A DNA stretch of 64,000 bases from Papio anubis (lineage: Eukaryota > Chordata > Mammalia > Primates > Cercopithecidae): NCBI RefSeq assembly GCF_008728515.1, contig NC_044996.1, forward strand, positions 104,991,467 to 105,055,466, given 5' to 3'. Of the stretch, positions 1-11,549 are shown in pieces. A program made the position numbers and the translations under genes. The notes under the pieces are model-generated. The model searched no databases. It was not told the DNA's origin and worked only from the letters and a program-made list of their open reading frames with translations. Numbering within the stretch: position 1 is the first letter of the stretch; each line of letters begins with the position of its first letter.

Positions 1-236
1 CTCGGCTCACCGAAACCTCCACCTCCTGGGTTCAAGCGATTCTCCTGCCTCAGCCTTCCAAGTAGCTGGGATTACAGGCTCGTGCCACCACGCCTGGCTA
101 TTTTTTTGTATTTTTAGTAGAGACAGGGTTTCTCCATGTTGGTGGGGCTGGTCTTGAACACTTGACCTCAGGTGATCCTCCCACCTTAGCCTCCCAAAGT
201 GCTGGGATTACAGGCATGAGCCACCGCTCCCGGTCC
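1..236 (-). repeat. Alu SINE, cut by window edge
   Basis: Antisense Alu: the B-box side reads as ...GCTGGGATTACAGGC... and the copy ends at a head-type GAGCCACCGCTCCCGG. The 3' half lies outside the window. Confidence 0.95.
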
Positions 237-1024
237 CATGCCTTTTCTATAAAAACAAAACTTTTCAATCCATATTGATCTCTGGGCCACTGCAAAGGAA
301 AGGATAGGCCTTCCTATTTCTCTCTCATCCTGAAAGGTTTCGTTAGGCCGAGCCTCCTGCCTCCAGGGAGGTGAAGGTCGGTTTGGTCTAGGGATGTGAG
401 GTGAGCTGTATGTCACGACCCATGAAATGGAAAAACAAATGATTTTTTTCACAATTGTCTTTGCTTTGCTGTGAGGTTACATTTTGTCCTCGAAAATACG
501 AGCTATTGATTTTTCCCTCTGTATATACAAATCCATTTGTAATCCTACTATTGCAGAAAAGTAAAAACTTTAGAAAAAAAGAAGAAAGAAAAACAATTTG
601 GCTACCGGGGAAAACATACAGGAAACTAGAACATGTGAGGATTCCATTAAGTTCCAGGATTAAGCTGGGCTGGTTTGGAGTGTTAATGCAGAAAAGACTA
701 GCAAGGAAAGATCAATGGAAACCATCTGCTTCTGCGAGAGGGCCAGGTGCCACCCTGACAGACGGGCCTGAGTGTGGGCCTGGCGCGGGGCCAGCTGATG
801 CGCGGCCGAATGGCAGAGAGCAGAATCTCTTCCCAGCATGCGTGGCAGCCGCCCAAACACAGCCAAGGCGTGGCTACTGAGGCCTGCAACTCCTGACCTC
901 CTGCTTTCTGAGGCTGAATTCTGCAGGGTGCTTAGGGTTTTAAGTGGAGGCCACTCCAAGGAGGCAGGCAGGAGGTGGCTGTGGGCTAGTGTTGTTTAGG
1001 AAGGGGCTCACTTGAAAAGCATTC
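237..1024. other. no gene recognised; unique-looking sequence
   Basis: About 790 bases without a recognisable repeat. The first half is AT-rich and the second half moderately GC-rich (around 740-860). Open frames on both strands are short and mutually overlapping, with no recognisable domain. It could be intron or intergenic DNA. Confidence 0.5.
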
Positions 1025-1027
1025 TTG

Positions 1028-1147
1028 GTTAGGCATGGTGGCTCACACCTATAATCCTAGCACTTTGGGAGGCTGAGGCAAGTGGATGGCTTGAGGCCAG
1101 GAGTTTGAGACCAGCCTGGGCAACACAGTGAGACCCCTGTCTACAAT
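1028..1147 (+). repeat. Alu left monomer (FLAM-like)
   Basis: A single Alu arm from GGCATGGTGGCTCACACC to GAGACCCCTGTCTAC. It lacks the right arm and abuts an inverted Alu tail to tail. Confidence 0.85.
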
Positions 1148-1459
1148 TTTTTTTGTTTTTGTTTTTGTTTTTTTTGAGATGGAGTCTTGCTCTGTTGCTC
1201 AGGCTGGAGTGCAGTGGTGTGATCTTGGCTCACTGCTACCTCCATCTCCCAGGTTCAAGCGATTCTCCTGCCTCAGCCTCCCGAGTAGCTCGGATTACAA
1301 GCACGTGCCACCACGCCCGGCTAATTTTTTGTATTTTTAGAAGAGACAGGGTTTCACCATGTTAGCCAGAATGGTCTCGAACTTCTGACCTCAGGAGATC
1401 TGCCCGCCTCAGCCTCCCAAAGTGCTGGGATTACAGGTATGAGCCACTGTGCCCGGCCA
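1148..1459 (-). repeat. Alu SINE
   Basis: Full-length antisense Alu with T-rich tail (TTTTTGTTTTTG repeats), both arms and a GTGCCCGGCC head. Confidence 0.95.
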
Positions 1460-1573
1460 CTAATAGAGATCTTTTAAGTGTTTTCACAAAAAAGGGTAAA
1501 TATGTGAGGTAATGAATAGAGCTTGATTAGGGAGATCATTTCACAATGTATACTTACATCAAAACATCATGTT

Positions 1574-1908
1574 GGCCGGGTGTGGTGGCTCATACCTGTA
1601 ATCCCAGCACTTTGGAAGGCCGAGATGGGTGGATCACAAGGTCAGGAGATCAAGACCATCCTGGTTGATATGGTGAAGCCCCATCTCTACTAAAAATACA
1701 AAAAATTAGCTGGGCGTGGTGGCGGGTGCCTGTAGTCCCAGCTACTCGGGAGACTGAGGCTGAGGCAGGAGAATGGTGTGATCCTGGGAGGTGAAGCTTA
1801 CAGCAGTGAGCCGAGATCACGCTACTGCACTGCAGCCTGGGCGACAGAGAGAGACTCCGTCTCAAAAAAATAAAAATAAAAAACAACAACAACAACAACA
1901 ACAAAAAC
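1574..1908 (+). repeat. Alu SINE
   Basis: Full-length sense Alu starting GGCCGGGTGTGG. Its A-rich tail degenerates to an (AAC)n run near 1880-1908. Confidence 0.95.
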
Positions 1909-2127
1909 ATGTTGTACACCTTAAATAAATACAAGGTTTATTTGTCAATCATACTTTGATAAAGCTGGGGAAAAGTTTCCCTTGATCTTTGGCCTATTAA
2001 CTGTTTTGAGAGGTGAGGGCAGAGAGTAGTGGCTTGGCTTTGGCTTGGTGTTACCAGGGAACCTTTTCTCTCAGTCAAAATGGATGCACATGTCGATAAT
2101 GCATCTTTCCTTTTCAAGAAAAGGATT

Positions 2128-2423
2128 CTTTTTTTTTTTTGGAGATGGGGTCTCACTCTGTCACCCAGGCTAAAGTGCAGTCGCACAATCATGGCTCACT
2201 ACACCCTCGACGTCCCGAGAGCCGTGATCCTCCTGCTTCAGCCTCCCCAGTAGCTGGGACTACAGGCACGCAACACCATGACTGGCTAGTTTTTGTAATT
2301 TTTTTAGAGACGGGGGTTTTGCTGTGCTGCCCAGGCTGATCTTGAACTCCTGGACTCAAATGATCTACCCACTCTCTTCTTCCAAAATGCTGGGATTACA
2401 GGCGTGAGCCACTGTGCCTGGTG
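2128..2423 (-). repeat. Alu SINE, old (J-like)
   Basis: Full-length antisense Alu. The positions reading GGCTAAAGTGCAG and the diverged arm suggest an old subfamily. It is inserted beside the MLT1-like LTR. Confidence 0.9.
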
Positions 2424-3090
2424 AAAATGATTCTAATTTATCCCGACCCACGGCAGTATGTGTGGATGACCATGAGTCTCACCCCTCCTTTCATCTGTGC
2501 CCTTTGTCACGTGACTCTGCAGTGCCTTCCCACAGCAGACGCGTTGATCTAACCCAGCTCTGGACATTGTCTCAGGCACGTGTTTTGCTTTGGCCAATGG
2601 GCTATCAGCAGGCATGACCCAGAGGCTCAAAGTGGCTCATACATTGGAGCTTGCTCTCTCTTAGGCCCCTGCCATCTCAACGATATTTTTAAATTTTTTA
2701 TCTATTGATTTAAAGAGACAGGATCTTGCTCTGTCTTCCAGGGCTGGAGTGCAGTGGCACGATCACGGCTCACCGCAGCCTCAACATCCTGGCCTCAAGG
2801 ATCCTCCTGCCTCAGCCTCTGGAGTAGGTGGGACTACAGGCGTGCACCACCATACCCGGCTCCATCTCCATGAGAGTATGTCCTGGCTAGCCTGCTGGAT
2901 GATGAGAAACATTTAGGGCAAAGCTGAGTTGAAGCTTGATTAGCCATCCATCAGCTGCCGCCCAAACATGTGAGCAAGTTCAGCCGAGATCAGGAGAGCC
3001 ACCTAACCAACCATCCAGATCCACCAACACTCACTGTTGTATGCTCTGAGTTGAGTCATAGCAGAAGCTAATTGATACATCCAACAGGCT
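2424..3090 (+). repeat. MLT1-like MaLR LTR, split by Alu
   Basis: Segments either side of the Alu resemble the body and 3' part of MLT1-type LTRs: GCTTTGGCCAATGGGCTA, AGCCTGCTGGATGATGAGA, and a degraded TAATTGATACA end near 3070. This is an ancient, strongly diverged solo LTR. The family call is from memory of the consensus and subfamily is not assigned. Confidence 0.45.
2688..2862 (-). repeat. Alu fragment inside MLT1-like LTR
   Basis: Antisense Alu that stops after CACCACCATACCCGGCTC, so only about one and a third arms are present. The internal deletion or 5' truncation is old. Confidence 0.85.
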
Positions 3091-4108
3091 AGAGGCCCTG
3101 AATTCGCCTTGGGTATACAGGGGAAGGAGAAATTGGCTTTTCACATGCTTTCCAGCCAACGCTGCCCCACTGATAATATGTATAGAGGAATTGGTACAAA
3201 TTTGTCTCCCATTGCAGAAGGCCCAACAGCAGAATCCTGGGAGATTTCGGTGACCCAGAGCCACAAATTATGCCATTTTGGAACTATGTATGACTTTTTA
3301 ATATGATCACCTATAAAACCTTAAGGGCCCCTTTAGAAAAATGTTCAAAAATCACATGTGGGCAAAAAGCTCTGTATATGTAACTAGAGCCAGCTAATGT
3401 TTGTTTTAGAAACTTTCCTATTTCCTGACTTGCAAAAGTTCGCCCTTGCAGACTCAGCAGGGTAATAACACTGGTATCTGCATTAATGTCCTATGTCTAT
3501 AACTAGAATCTCTTGTATCCACGTAGAAGTAATTTTAGTTGTTCTCACAGCAGGGTCGTAATTCTTAAATACTTAAAATATTATGTATGTTGTCTCTCCT
3601 GATGAATGGAACATTTTTTCATCTCGCTGTTAACAAACTTAGATTCTCTCAAGTGATTGAAAAGCACTTTGCAAGCCTAAAGTTCTATAAAAACTCTAAG
3701 TAATAGCAACAATAAAACCTTATTAGCCATTTCGGGCTCTGAATCAAGATTTTCAATTCTTGGCATCTAATTAAACGTTTTACATTCTAAAAGAACACGT
3801 AGCATTATACCTCGCTCCAAACGCTTCCTTTCCTGGTCGGGATTAGAAAATTGGTCACGACTTTGCAAGAGGCACACAAATGCAACTCTAAATAAACGTG
3901 TCTTTGGTATTGCTTTCAAACATTACAAGCCTCAGTGCTGGCTAATGTTGCTAGCTGCTGGTAGGCCTTGGGGTTGCGGGAAGTCAGTACGAAAGCCATT
4001 GTTTTTGGATAACCTGTGATGTCATTGTTGCTTTAGGGGCATTATCTTCTTAGATATATCTTCACACCTATATTATGAGGCAGGTAGAATATTATCCTTA
4101 TATTATCC
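3091..4108. other. no gene recognised; repeat-free AT-rich block
   Basis: About 1 kb of AT-rich DNA in which I recognise no SINE, LINE or LTR. Open frames are short. It contains AATAAA-like strings (near 3710 and 3890) but no gene structure. Such a repeat-free block between Alus may be conserved noncoding DNA, which cannot be judged without alignment. Confidence 0.4.
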
Positions 4109-4406
4109 TTTTTTTTTTTTTTTTTAGATAGGGTCTTGCTCTGTTGCCCAGGCTGGAGTGCAGTAGCACAATCACAACTCTGCAGCCTTAACCTCTTGGG
4201 CTCAAAGCGATCCTCCCACCTCAGCCTTCCTAGCAGCTGGGACTATAGGCATGCACCACCACACTTGGCTAATTTTTGAATTTTTTGTAGAGATGGAGTT
4301 TTGCCAGGTTGCCCAGGTTGGTCTCGAACTCCTGGGCTCAAGTGATCTGCCTGCCTTGGCCTCCCAAATGGCTGGGATTACAGGGTTGAGTCACTGCACC
4401 TGGCCC
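4109..4406 (-). repeat. Alu SINE, old (J-like)
   Basis: Full-length antisense Alu with a 20-base T tail. It ends at GCACCTGGCCC. Confidence 0.93.
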
Positions 4407-4560
4407 ATCCTAAATTTATGGAAAAATGAGATACAAGGGTCAGCAAAAACTTATGAGTTGAGGCTTCAAACTCATCAGCCTTAGAAACCAAAGCACTCTG
4501 CTACAAAATCCTAGATTCTCATTTGCCCAGTTCTGCAACTCTCTTGATGTATAATCTATG

Positions 4561-4873
4561 CAAGCTCTGTCCAATACCGTCACCTAAACTGTATTGTGAT
4601 TAGTCCAATAGAATGTGCAATGTGACTAGTTCAATCTGAGAAGTACTATGTCAGACACACCAGATGTTAAAGACAGTATGAACAAAAAGAATTAAAAATA
4701 CCTTATTTTCATGCTGATCACATATTGAAATGATCCTATTTTGGACACATTGGGTTAAGTAAAGTATATTGTTTTGGTCAATTTCACCTGTTTCTTTTTA
4801 TTTTTGTGTATATGGCTATTAGTATTGGAGATTACATATGTGGCTTGAATTCTATGTCTATTGGGCAGCGCTG
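4561..4873. mobile_element. non-autonomous hAT element (MER33/MER58-like)
   Basis: The left end CAAGCTCTGTCCAATA and the inverted right end, read on the minus strand as CAGCGCTGCCCAATAG, form terminal inverted repeats of a Charlie-group hAT element. The AT-rich centre contains a segment reading AATTTCACCTGTTTC as in such elements. The flanking 8-mers (AATCTATG and CTCTATAG) are only loosely alike. Too short to encode a transposase. Confidence 0.6.
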
Positions 4874-5314
4874 CTCTATAGGAAGAGAGGTAGAAAAGGC
4901 CAATGCTGGGATAAAGCAGCCCAGTGGACAACCTCCCAGGCCTGTCTCCAGGTTGAAGGAACTGAGTGAGGAAATTATTCCTTAGAATTAAGCAGCAAAT
5001 GGGCTTGAAAACCAAATACAGCCATGCTGTTTGGATTGGAGTCGAGAACTACAGACCGTGTCCCAGCACCACCTGCTAGCCTGCCATGGTGAGCAGCCAC
5101 TTCCGGCTTGCATACATCTTTGTGACTGGGTTCTCGGGTCTTTTTGGGTTCCTTGGTGGGTCTAGTTGCCAAGAGCTGGTGGAATTTATAGTGAGCAGCT
5201 GAGAGAAAATGACCACAAAGAGGGGTAGCACAAAACATAGCTCTGTGGCTCTTGGACAACCTCCTGACAGTTCAGAAAAGGTACTGAACTTTCTCAGGGT
5301 CCCTGTTGCACACT

Positions 5315-6030
5315 GGGCTTTCCGGGAAGCAGGACTCTGAGGTGGACTTTAGTGTGCGGGAGGTTTATTAGGGAGCGCCTGTGGGATCCATGACTGAGGA
5401 AGGGAAGAGAAGAAAGCAAGAGTGGGCAGAAGGAGAACTTGAGCTATGATGCAGTCTTTTTTTGTTTGTTTGTTTGTTTTTTGTTTTGTTTTTTTTTTTT
5501 TTTTTTTTTTGAGACGGAGTCTCGCTGTGCTCCCAGGCTGGAGTGCAGTGGCGTGATCTCGGCTCACTGCAAGCTCCGCCTCCCGGGTTCACGCCATTCT
5601 CCCGCCTCAGCCTCCCAAGTAGCTGAGACTACAGGCGCCCGCCACCACACCTGGCTAGTTTTTTGTATTTTTAGTAGAGACGGGGTTTCACCATGTTAGC
5701 CAGGATAGTCTCGATCTCCTGACCTCGTGATCCACCCGCCTCGGCCTCCCAAAGTGCTGGGATTACAGGCTTGAGCCACCGCGCCCGGCTGATGCAGTCT
5801 TTAGGGAAGTCTTAGCTCACTCTATCGGGAGGTTGAAAGATTGAATGACCCTTGGAGCCGTCCCAAGATGGGATAAGAGGGCTGAGCCTTAATTCCCCCT
5901 TGTCAATCAGTCATCAGACATGGGCTATCCTGGGAAAAGATGTGGCCGTGGCCATGGCCATAGCTAAGGGCCTGATGGGGATGGGGGAAGGGTGTCTTCT
6001 GGTGGCATTCTTTGAAGCTAAGGGAAGAAG
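5315..6030 (+). repeat. unassigned interspersed repeat, copy 1 (interrupted by Alu)
   Basis: GGGCTTTCCGGGAAGCAGGACTC and AGGTTTATTAGGGAG-type strings match the better preserved copy at 60844-61284 in order and spacing. The far end, beyond the young Alu, is poorly preserved and its border is a guess. Confidence 0.35.
5460..5789 (-). mobile_element. young Alu (AluY lineage, probable OWM type)
   Basis: Nearly consensus-quality antisense Alu with T tail (TTTG)n. The perfect 13-bp target-site duplication TGATGCAGTCTTT flanks it at 5447-5459 and 5790-5802. Derived positions shared with the copy at 11243 include CGCTGTGCTCCCAGG, AAGTAGCTGAGACTA, GGCTAGTTTTTTG and GGCTTGAGCCACC. The two differ at about three sites over 280 bases, implying recent amplification from one source lineage. 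Confidence 0.95.
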
Positions 6031-7372
6031 TCCTTCATTCCAAAAGAAGGGACACAGCTGGCATCTGAATCTGGGTCCCCTAACTCCTTGTCCAGCACTG
6101 ATTCTCCCATTCTGCCCAACCAGAGGATCCAAGCTGTTGTTCAGAGCAGGACATTTATACAAAGACAAACCAGAATAATCAGGATCTGGAGCCAGGAGGG
6201 CACTTTGCAAAGGAAACAGACTGTGAGCTTTCTAATTCTGCTCCTCTTTGCAAAAGTGCCCATTGTCTCACTGGACGTGTCAATCCTGGAGCAGTCAAGG
6301 ATCATGGGAAGATTACTAAGGATGCAGCCAAGATCTGCTGTGTGGGCCAGTGAGCTTTGCTATGTCCTCTTATGCAGATGGCTCTCTAACCTCAGCCAGC
6401 AGTGTCATCAATCTAAGATGGCAAACACGACTCATCAAAACAAACATGGTCGTCTCAACTGCTGGAGAGGCAGGAGCTCCTGTGCCTGTACACTCAGCAA
6501 AGCAGCATGGTTGCTCTTGTGTCCTTTGCCTCTCATTTTTGGCATGGTTTCCCAGCAAGAGGCCCTGCTTATATGCCAAGTACATGTTCAGGTCAAGGGC
6601 CCTCAGTGACGGCAACACTCTCAAAAGAGGTTAGGAAGGTGATCAGTTGTGGTGGCTGCCCCATGCTTTCTGGGGGATGTGCTCTGAATGAGCGAATAGT
6701 GTTGGACTACAGGGCCGTCAAAATCTTGGGGGGCGGGTGGGAGAGAAGGGGACAATAGTGTCCAAAACCAGCTTGGAAAATGAAGGATGGGATCCAGCAA
6801 GGCTGACTCTTCTACTTCTGTCATTGTTTTTCTTAGGCAAGTTGCCCTTTTTTGTTATGGTTAACATAGGAGTAATTCAGCCTTCGCAGGGCCCCAGCAA
6901 AACCAGATGGAACCATATCTCTCCCGGACAGATAGGGGTCGAGGCTGGTTTTTCAGATAAAGCTGTGTACAGAGTCCTGAGGGAGGGGGTATGGAGAAAC
7001 ACACGCGAAATAGAAGCCGGGTAATGAAAGCTCCAAGCAGAGCAGCACATAATCAGGCAATTATTGAACTAAGACTATAGCTTTAAGTCCTGAAACTTCT
7101 GAGTCAGAAAATTCTTCTAATAATAGTTAATAAGAACATAATCCTTAACTGTAAGAAGCAAGGAAAGTTGTCTAGAAGACGAACTGCAGGCTACAGCTGA
7201 GTTAACAAACAAAAACGCAGATTTGTGATGACTTTAACCAAAAAGAATGGAACAATAGTAAATGCACTGAGGCTTGGAAAAGGGGAGAAGGCACCGGCAG
7301 GAAACAGGAAAAACCCGCTTTGCTTTGATTAGCTGTTAATGAGTTTTTGACTGAAAGTGGAGCACACTCTTT

Positions 7373-7391
7373 TACTGCCATCTTGTGGCCA
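7373..7391 (-). promoter_or_regulatory. CTCF-like motif (weak)
   Basis: TACTGCCATCTTGTGGCCA matches the reverse complement of the CTCF core at about 14 of 19 positions by eye, including the TGTGG/TGGTGG-type and GCC anchors. A motif match alone does not show occupancy. Confidence 0.3.
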
Positions 7392-8035
7392 AATACAGAA
7401 CTGCAACCTACTTAGAAGGGTCTTTTTCTCCCCTTCCTCTTTTTCTTTTCTTTTTTTTTTTAAAGAGACCATGGATGCTGCTAACCCCCCTCCTCTTTTT
7501 CTATTTGCCATTCTTGTGCCTCAGTCCCAAAGTGGAAGCCAAGTGATTGGATTTGCCCCACCGTTTCACCTCTGTGGATTCCAAGTCCCAGCTCTATTAC
7601 ATGATAGAACCATGTAATAGCCTTTTTTACCTCCATCGAGGCCCTTGGCCCTTTCTTCCCTCCATCAAGAGATACACCTTCCAGCGTGACCCCCTGTTGG
7701 AAATGTGTGTGCTGTGTGGTGTGTACCACACATGTCGGGGTGACACTTGACGAGGACCCAGGTAAAGTGGGGCCAGAAACTTATACAATTTTGGGGTTCC
7801 ACTTTAAGTAACAGTATATAGGATTCCAGGTATACACTTTAGTATGAAAAGAAATCACAAGGAATTCTGAATTTTGAAGAATTGACAAGTACCCTAAACC
7901 TCACAGAATTCAGACAATGTAACAGAATGTTTTTATTAATTAACTGCCTAACACACCTCTATAGTAGTTTTTAATCTTGCCATTTTCAGCTGCATACTGG
8001 TTGATCAATTTTCGGTGGGATCAATGATTCCAAAA

Positions 8036-8036
8036 A

Positions 8037-8067
<31 letters not shown>

Positions 8068-8082
8068 ATATGTACACACACA
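8036..8082. repeat. (TG)n/(TATG)n microsatellite
   Basis: About ten TG units followed by TATG and an inverted ACACACAC stretch. The TG and AC runs could pair as a short hairpin. Confidence 0.9.
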
Positions 8083-8823
8083 TTTAATGCATTTTATATA
8101 TATATTATATAGTTAATCTGAAATTAGGGCATATAAGGGCAATTCAAATGCCTTCTTAAATTTCCTCTACATTGTGCAGGGCTACGTAATTATGTAATCG
8201 AATTACTCTTATGGGATAAAAATTGACTTGTTGATAAATATGTTTTTTTAGGGCATTTTGCTGTGTCAGTGGCAATTTGGCCTGCCGTTTCATCTGGAAC
8301 TGCCAGACTTCATCAGGACAAGGGACATCAGGTACTCCAAGATGCAGTCCAATTCACTGGGCTGGATAAAACATGGGACTTCACACACAGACCTGCTTTC
8401 TGTTTTTTATACTAATGTAAGTTTGTGCCCTATAAACCAGGAATTCTGATCCATTCTATTTCACATACATTCCATCAGAAAAGAAAAATGTATGGGACGT
8501 TCATAATTGTGTACATTGCATCACCGAATATATTCCAGACAGGGGAGAATTTCCGTTTTGTCTAGGCTTGGATGGCAACTGAATCCTCTGCTTACAAATG
8601 TTCATGTCTGAATTTTCCACAGAGTAGTTTCTGACTCCATGCTTTTCAAACCTTGTTCCTCTTCCCCTGTACTTCTGGTTCTGGACACCACAAGATGGAT
8701 TTACACTGAGATCTAACCTCTGGGCCTGAACCAACTGGAGAGTCAATCCAGTGGGTGGTGAGAGTTTCCTAGAAGCCATTCTGACACTGGGATGGCTAGT
8801 AATGTCTTAAAAGTACACACAAA

Positions 8824-9126
8824 AGGCCAGGCACGGTAGCTCACACTTGTAATCCCAGCACTTTGGGAGTCTGAGGCAGGCAGATCACCTGAGGCGGGGA
8901 GTTCGACACCAGCCTGGCCAACATGTTGGAACCCTGTCTCTACTAACAATATAAAAATTAGCCGGGCGTGGTGGCACAAGCCTGTAATCCCAGCTACTAG
9001 GGAGGCTGAGGCAGGAGAATTGCTTGAATGTTGCAGTGAGCCCAGATGGTGCCATTGCACTCTACTCTGGGTGCCAGAGTTAGACTCTACCTCAAAACAA
9101 CAACAACAACAATGACAACAACAAAA
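8824..9126 (+). repeat. Alu SINE
   Basis: Sense Alu from GGCCAGGCACGGTAGC to an (AAC)n tail. The second arm is shortened after GAATTGCTTGAATG, with loss of the usual GGGAGG segment. Confidence 0.93.
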
Positions 9127-9296
9127 CAGCACACACAAAATATTCCACTAAACACAACTTAAATATATCCTCAACTGAACTTCCCCTTAGCTGGATAAAT
9201 ATATAATATATATAAATCCCCCAGTTACTCCATTGCAACCTGATCTAAGGGTGAGTATGGCCACCAGGAAGTAGGAGTCAAAGGCAACAGTGGCCT

Positions 9297-9375
9297 TAGA
9301 TAGATAGACATCTAGATAGATAGATAGATGATAGATGGATGGGTAGATAAATAGATAGGTAGATAGATAGATAAG
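9297..9375. repeat. (GATA)n microsatellite
   Basis: Imperfect TAGA/GATG units over about 80 bases, interrupted by CATC and GGAT variants. Confidence 0.92.
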
Positions 9376-9405
9376 GTACCTTCTTCCTTCAAGAATCTTG
9401 CAGAC

Positions 9406-9698
9406 ATGGCTGGGCATGGTGGCTTGCACCTGTAATCTTGGCACTTTGGGAAGCTGAGGGAGGACGATCAATTGAGCCCAGGAGTTCAAGACCAGCCTGG
9501 GCAACACAAGGAGACCCTGTCTCTATTACAAAATTAAAAAAAAAATAGCCAGATGTGGCAGTGTGTTTGTGTGGTTCCATCTACTCAGGAGGCTGAGTCA
9601 GGAGGATTGCTTGAACCTGGGAGGTCGAGGCTACAGTGAACCGTGATCACACTGCTGCACTCTGGCCTGAACAGCAGAGCAAAACCCTGTTTCAAACT

Positions 9699-9729
<31 letters not shown>

Positions 9730-9745
9730 GAAGAGAAAAAGAAAG
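9406..9745 (+). repeat. Alu SINE, old
   Basis: Sense Alu from GGCTGGGCATGGTGG. The A tail runs into (GAAA)n to about 9745. Confidence 0.93.
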
Positions 9746-9887
9746 AAGTTTGCAGATCAATTGAGCATTTAAAGATGGCATGTAAGTACCTATGGTACAA
9801 GACAGAAAGTGAGAAGAGCCTTAGAAAGGATAAAGATAAACAAAAGCAGAAACAATAATGAAAAACTACCAATCATTGAATGCTTAC

Positions 9888-10310
9888 TGTTGTGGTCTGA
9901 ATGTGTCCCCCAAAATTCACGTGTTAGAAATTTAATCCCTATGCAACAGTGTTGGGAGGTGGGGCCTTTGGGGAAATATTTAGGTCATGAGGGTTCTGCC
10001 CTCGTGAATGAATTAATGCCACTATAAAAAGGGTTAGTGGGAGTGGGTTCACTCTCTTCTGCTCTTCTGCCACGTGAGGACACAGAGCTCATTCTTTTTT
10101 GTCTTTCCATTTTCTGCCATGTGAAGACACAGTATTCCTCCTCTCTGGAAGACACAGCAACATGGCACCATCTTGGACCAGAGACTGAACCTGCCAGCAC
10201 CTTGATCTCAGATGTCCCAGCCTCCAGAACTGCAACAAATCAATGTCTGTTCCTTATAAATTACCCAGTCTGTGACAATCTTTTATAGCAGCACGAAGGG
10301 GACTAAGACA
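9888..10310 (+). mobile_element. MaLR solo LTR (MLT1/MST-like)
   Basis: Starts TGTTGTGGTCTGAATG and ends GACTAAGACA. Perfect 5-bp target-site duplication CTTAC flanks it at 9883-9887 and 10311-10315. The body shows the family signatures GTGTCCCCCAAAATTCA and CCTCCAGAACTG. No internal sequence accompanies it, so it is a solo LTR. Confidence 0.85.
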
Positions 10311-10396
10311 CTTACTGTGTGCCGTATCATTTTCTTAGCATTTGATGCCCATAGTATCTTTTAAACCTCACAGCAACTCTACCTAGTATGTACTAT

Positions 10397-10694
10397 TATT
10401 TTTTATGTTTTCGAGAAGGAGTCTTGCTCTGTTGCCCAGGCTGGAGTGCAGTGGCACAATCTTAGCTCACTGCGACCTCCACCTCTCAGGTTCAAATGAT
10501 TCTCCTGCCTCAGCCTCCTGAGTAGCTGGGATTACAAGGTGCTCGCCACTATGCCCAGCTAATTTTTGTATTTTAGTAGAGACAGGCTTTCACCATGTCG
10601 GCCAGGCTGATATTGAACTCCTAACCTCAGGTGATCCACCCACCTTGGCCTCTCAAAGTGCTGGAGTTACAGGCATGAGCCCCGCGCCCAGCCT
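10397..10694 (-). repeat. Alu SINE in MIR
   Basis: Full-length antisense Alu. TGTACTATT repeats on both sides (around 10389 and 10695) as a target-site duplication. Confidence 0.93.
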
Positions 10695-11242
10695 TGTACT
10701 ATTGTTAACAATCCATTTTTCAGATGCAGAAACTGAGGCTAAGAGAGGTTTCATGAGTTATTCAAGGTTTCGTGGCTAGTGGATGGCACATTCTGGGAGC
10801 AGGGAGACTTACTTGTAGGAGGCTGGGTGACTTCCAGAATAGCTGGCTTTGGGGACAGTGATGCCATTTGCTGAGATGGGGAACGTAGGAGAAGAATACA
10901 GAAAGGAGTATAGCAGGAAAAGCGGCTTAGGAAAATGGTGAGGAGCTCAGTCCTGCCATGATGATTCGAAGTGTCTGTGGGACATCCACGTAGAGATGGT
11001 GGGAGACAGTTGGATATATGAGTCCAGAGTTCAGCACAGAGATAGAGAGAGAGATCTGGGTGGGAAATGGACAATGTGGGTCATTCCTGTGTAGTGGCAG
11101 TCAGCTCCAGAGGAGGTCCTCTCAGCTGTGTTGGCTGCAAGAGAAAGCCAGGCTGTCAACTCTGGGAGTGGGCAGGGGAAGAAGGAATGGCCGGAGGGGA
11201 AGCAGAAAAGTGTTTCAGGGAGTTGCGGGAAGAAAGTATTTC

Positions 11243-11549
11243 TTTTTTTTTTTTTTTTTTTTTTTTTTTGAGACGGAGTCTCGCTGTGCTCCCAGGCTGG
11301 AGTGCAGTGGCGTGATCTCGGCTCACTGCAAGCTCCGCCTCCCGGGTTCACGCCATTCTCCCGCCTAAGCCTCCCAAGTAGCTGAGACTACAGGCGCCCG
11401 CCACCACGCCCGGCTAGTTTTTTGTATTTTTAGTAGAGACGGGGTTTCACCATGTTAGCCAGGATAGTCTCGATCTCCTGACCTCGTGATCCACCCGCCT
11501 CGGCCTCCCAAAGTGCTGGGATTACAGGCTTGAGCCACCGCGCCCGGCC
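11243..11549 (-). mobile_element. young Alu (AluY lineage, probable OWM type)
   Basis: Antisense Alu with a 25-30 base pure T tail and a perfect 13-bp duplication AAGAAAGTATTTC at 11230-11242 and 11551-11563. It shares all derived sites with the 5460 copy. The long uninterrupted tail and the perfect duplication indicate a recent insertion. Confidence 0.96.

Larger units (their letters stand above)
6031..8823. other. no gene recognised; longest repeat-poor stretch of the left half
   Basis: Nearly 2.8 kb without Alu. A chance open frame of 173 codons runs 6088-6609 on the plus strand but shows no domain, no low-complexity bias and no conserved-looking start context. A pyrimidine run sits at 7430-7460, and a CTCF-like motif (TACTGCCATCTTGTGGCCA) at 7373-7391. 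No promoter, CpG cluster or splice-framed exon could be supported. Confidence 0.4.
9870..10800 (-). repeat. MIR SINE interrupted by a MaLR LTR and an Alu
   Basis: Antisense MIR pieces at 9870-9887, 10311-10396 and 10695-10800 read in order: the GCTTACTGTGTGCC end, a CTCACAGCAACTCTACCTAGT middle, and GATGCAGAAACTGAGGCTAA. The pieces become continuous if the LTR (9888-10310) and the Alu (10397-10694) are removed. Confidence 0.75.

Noticed and set aside
6088..6609. 173-codon plus-strand frame in unique DNA
   Set aside because: No recognisable domain, no codon or composition signal, and two other frames open over the same stretch. Kept only as a note in the unique block.
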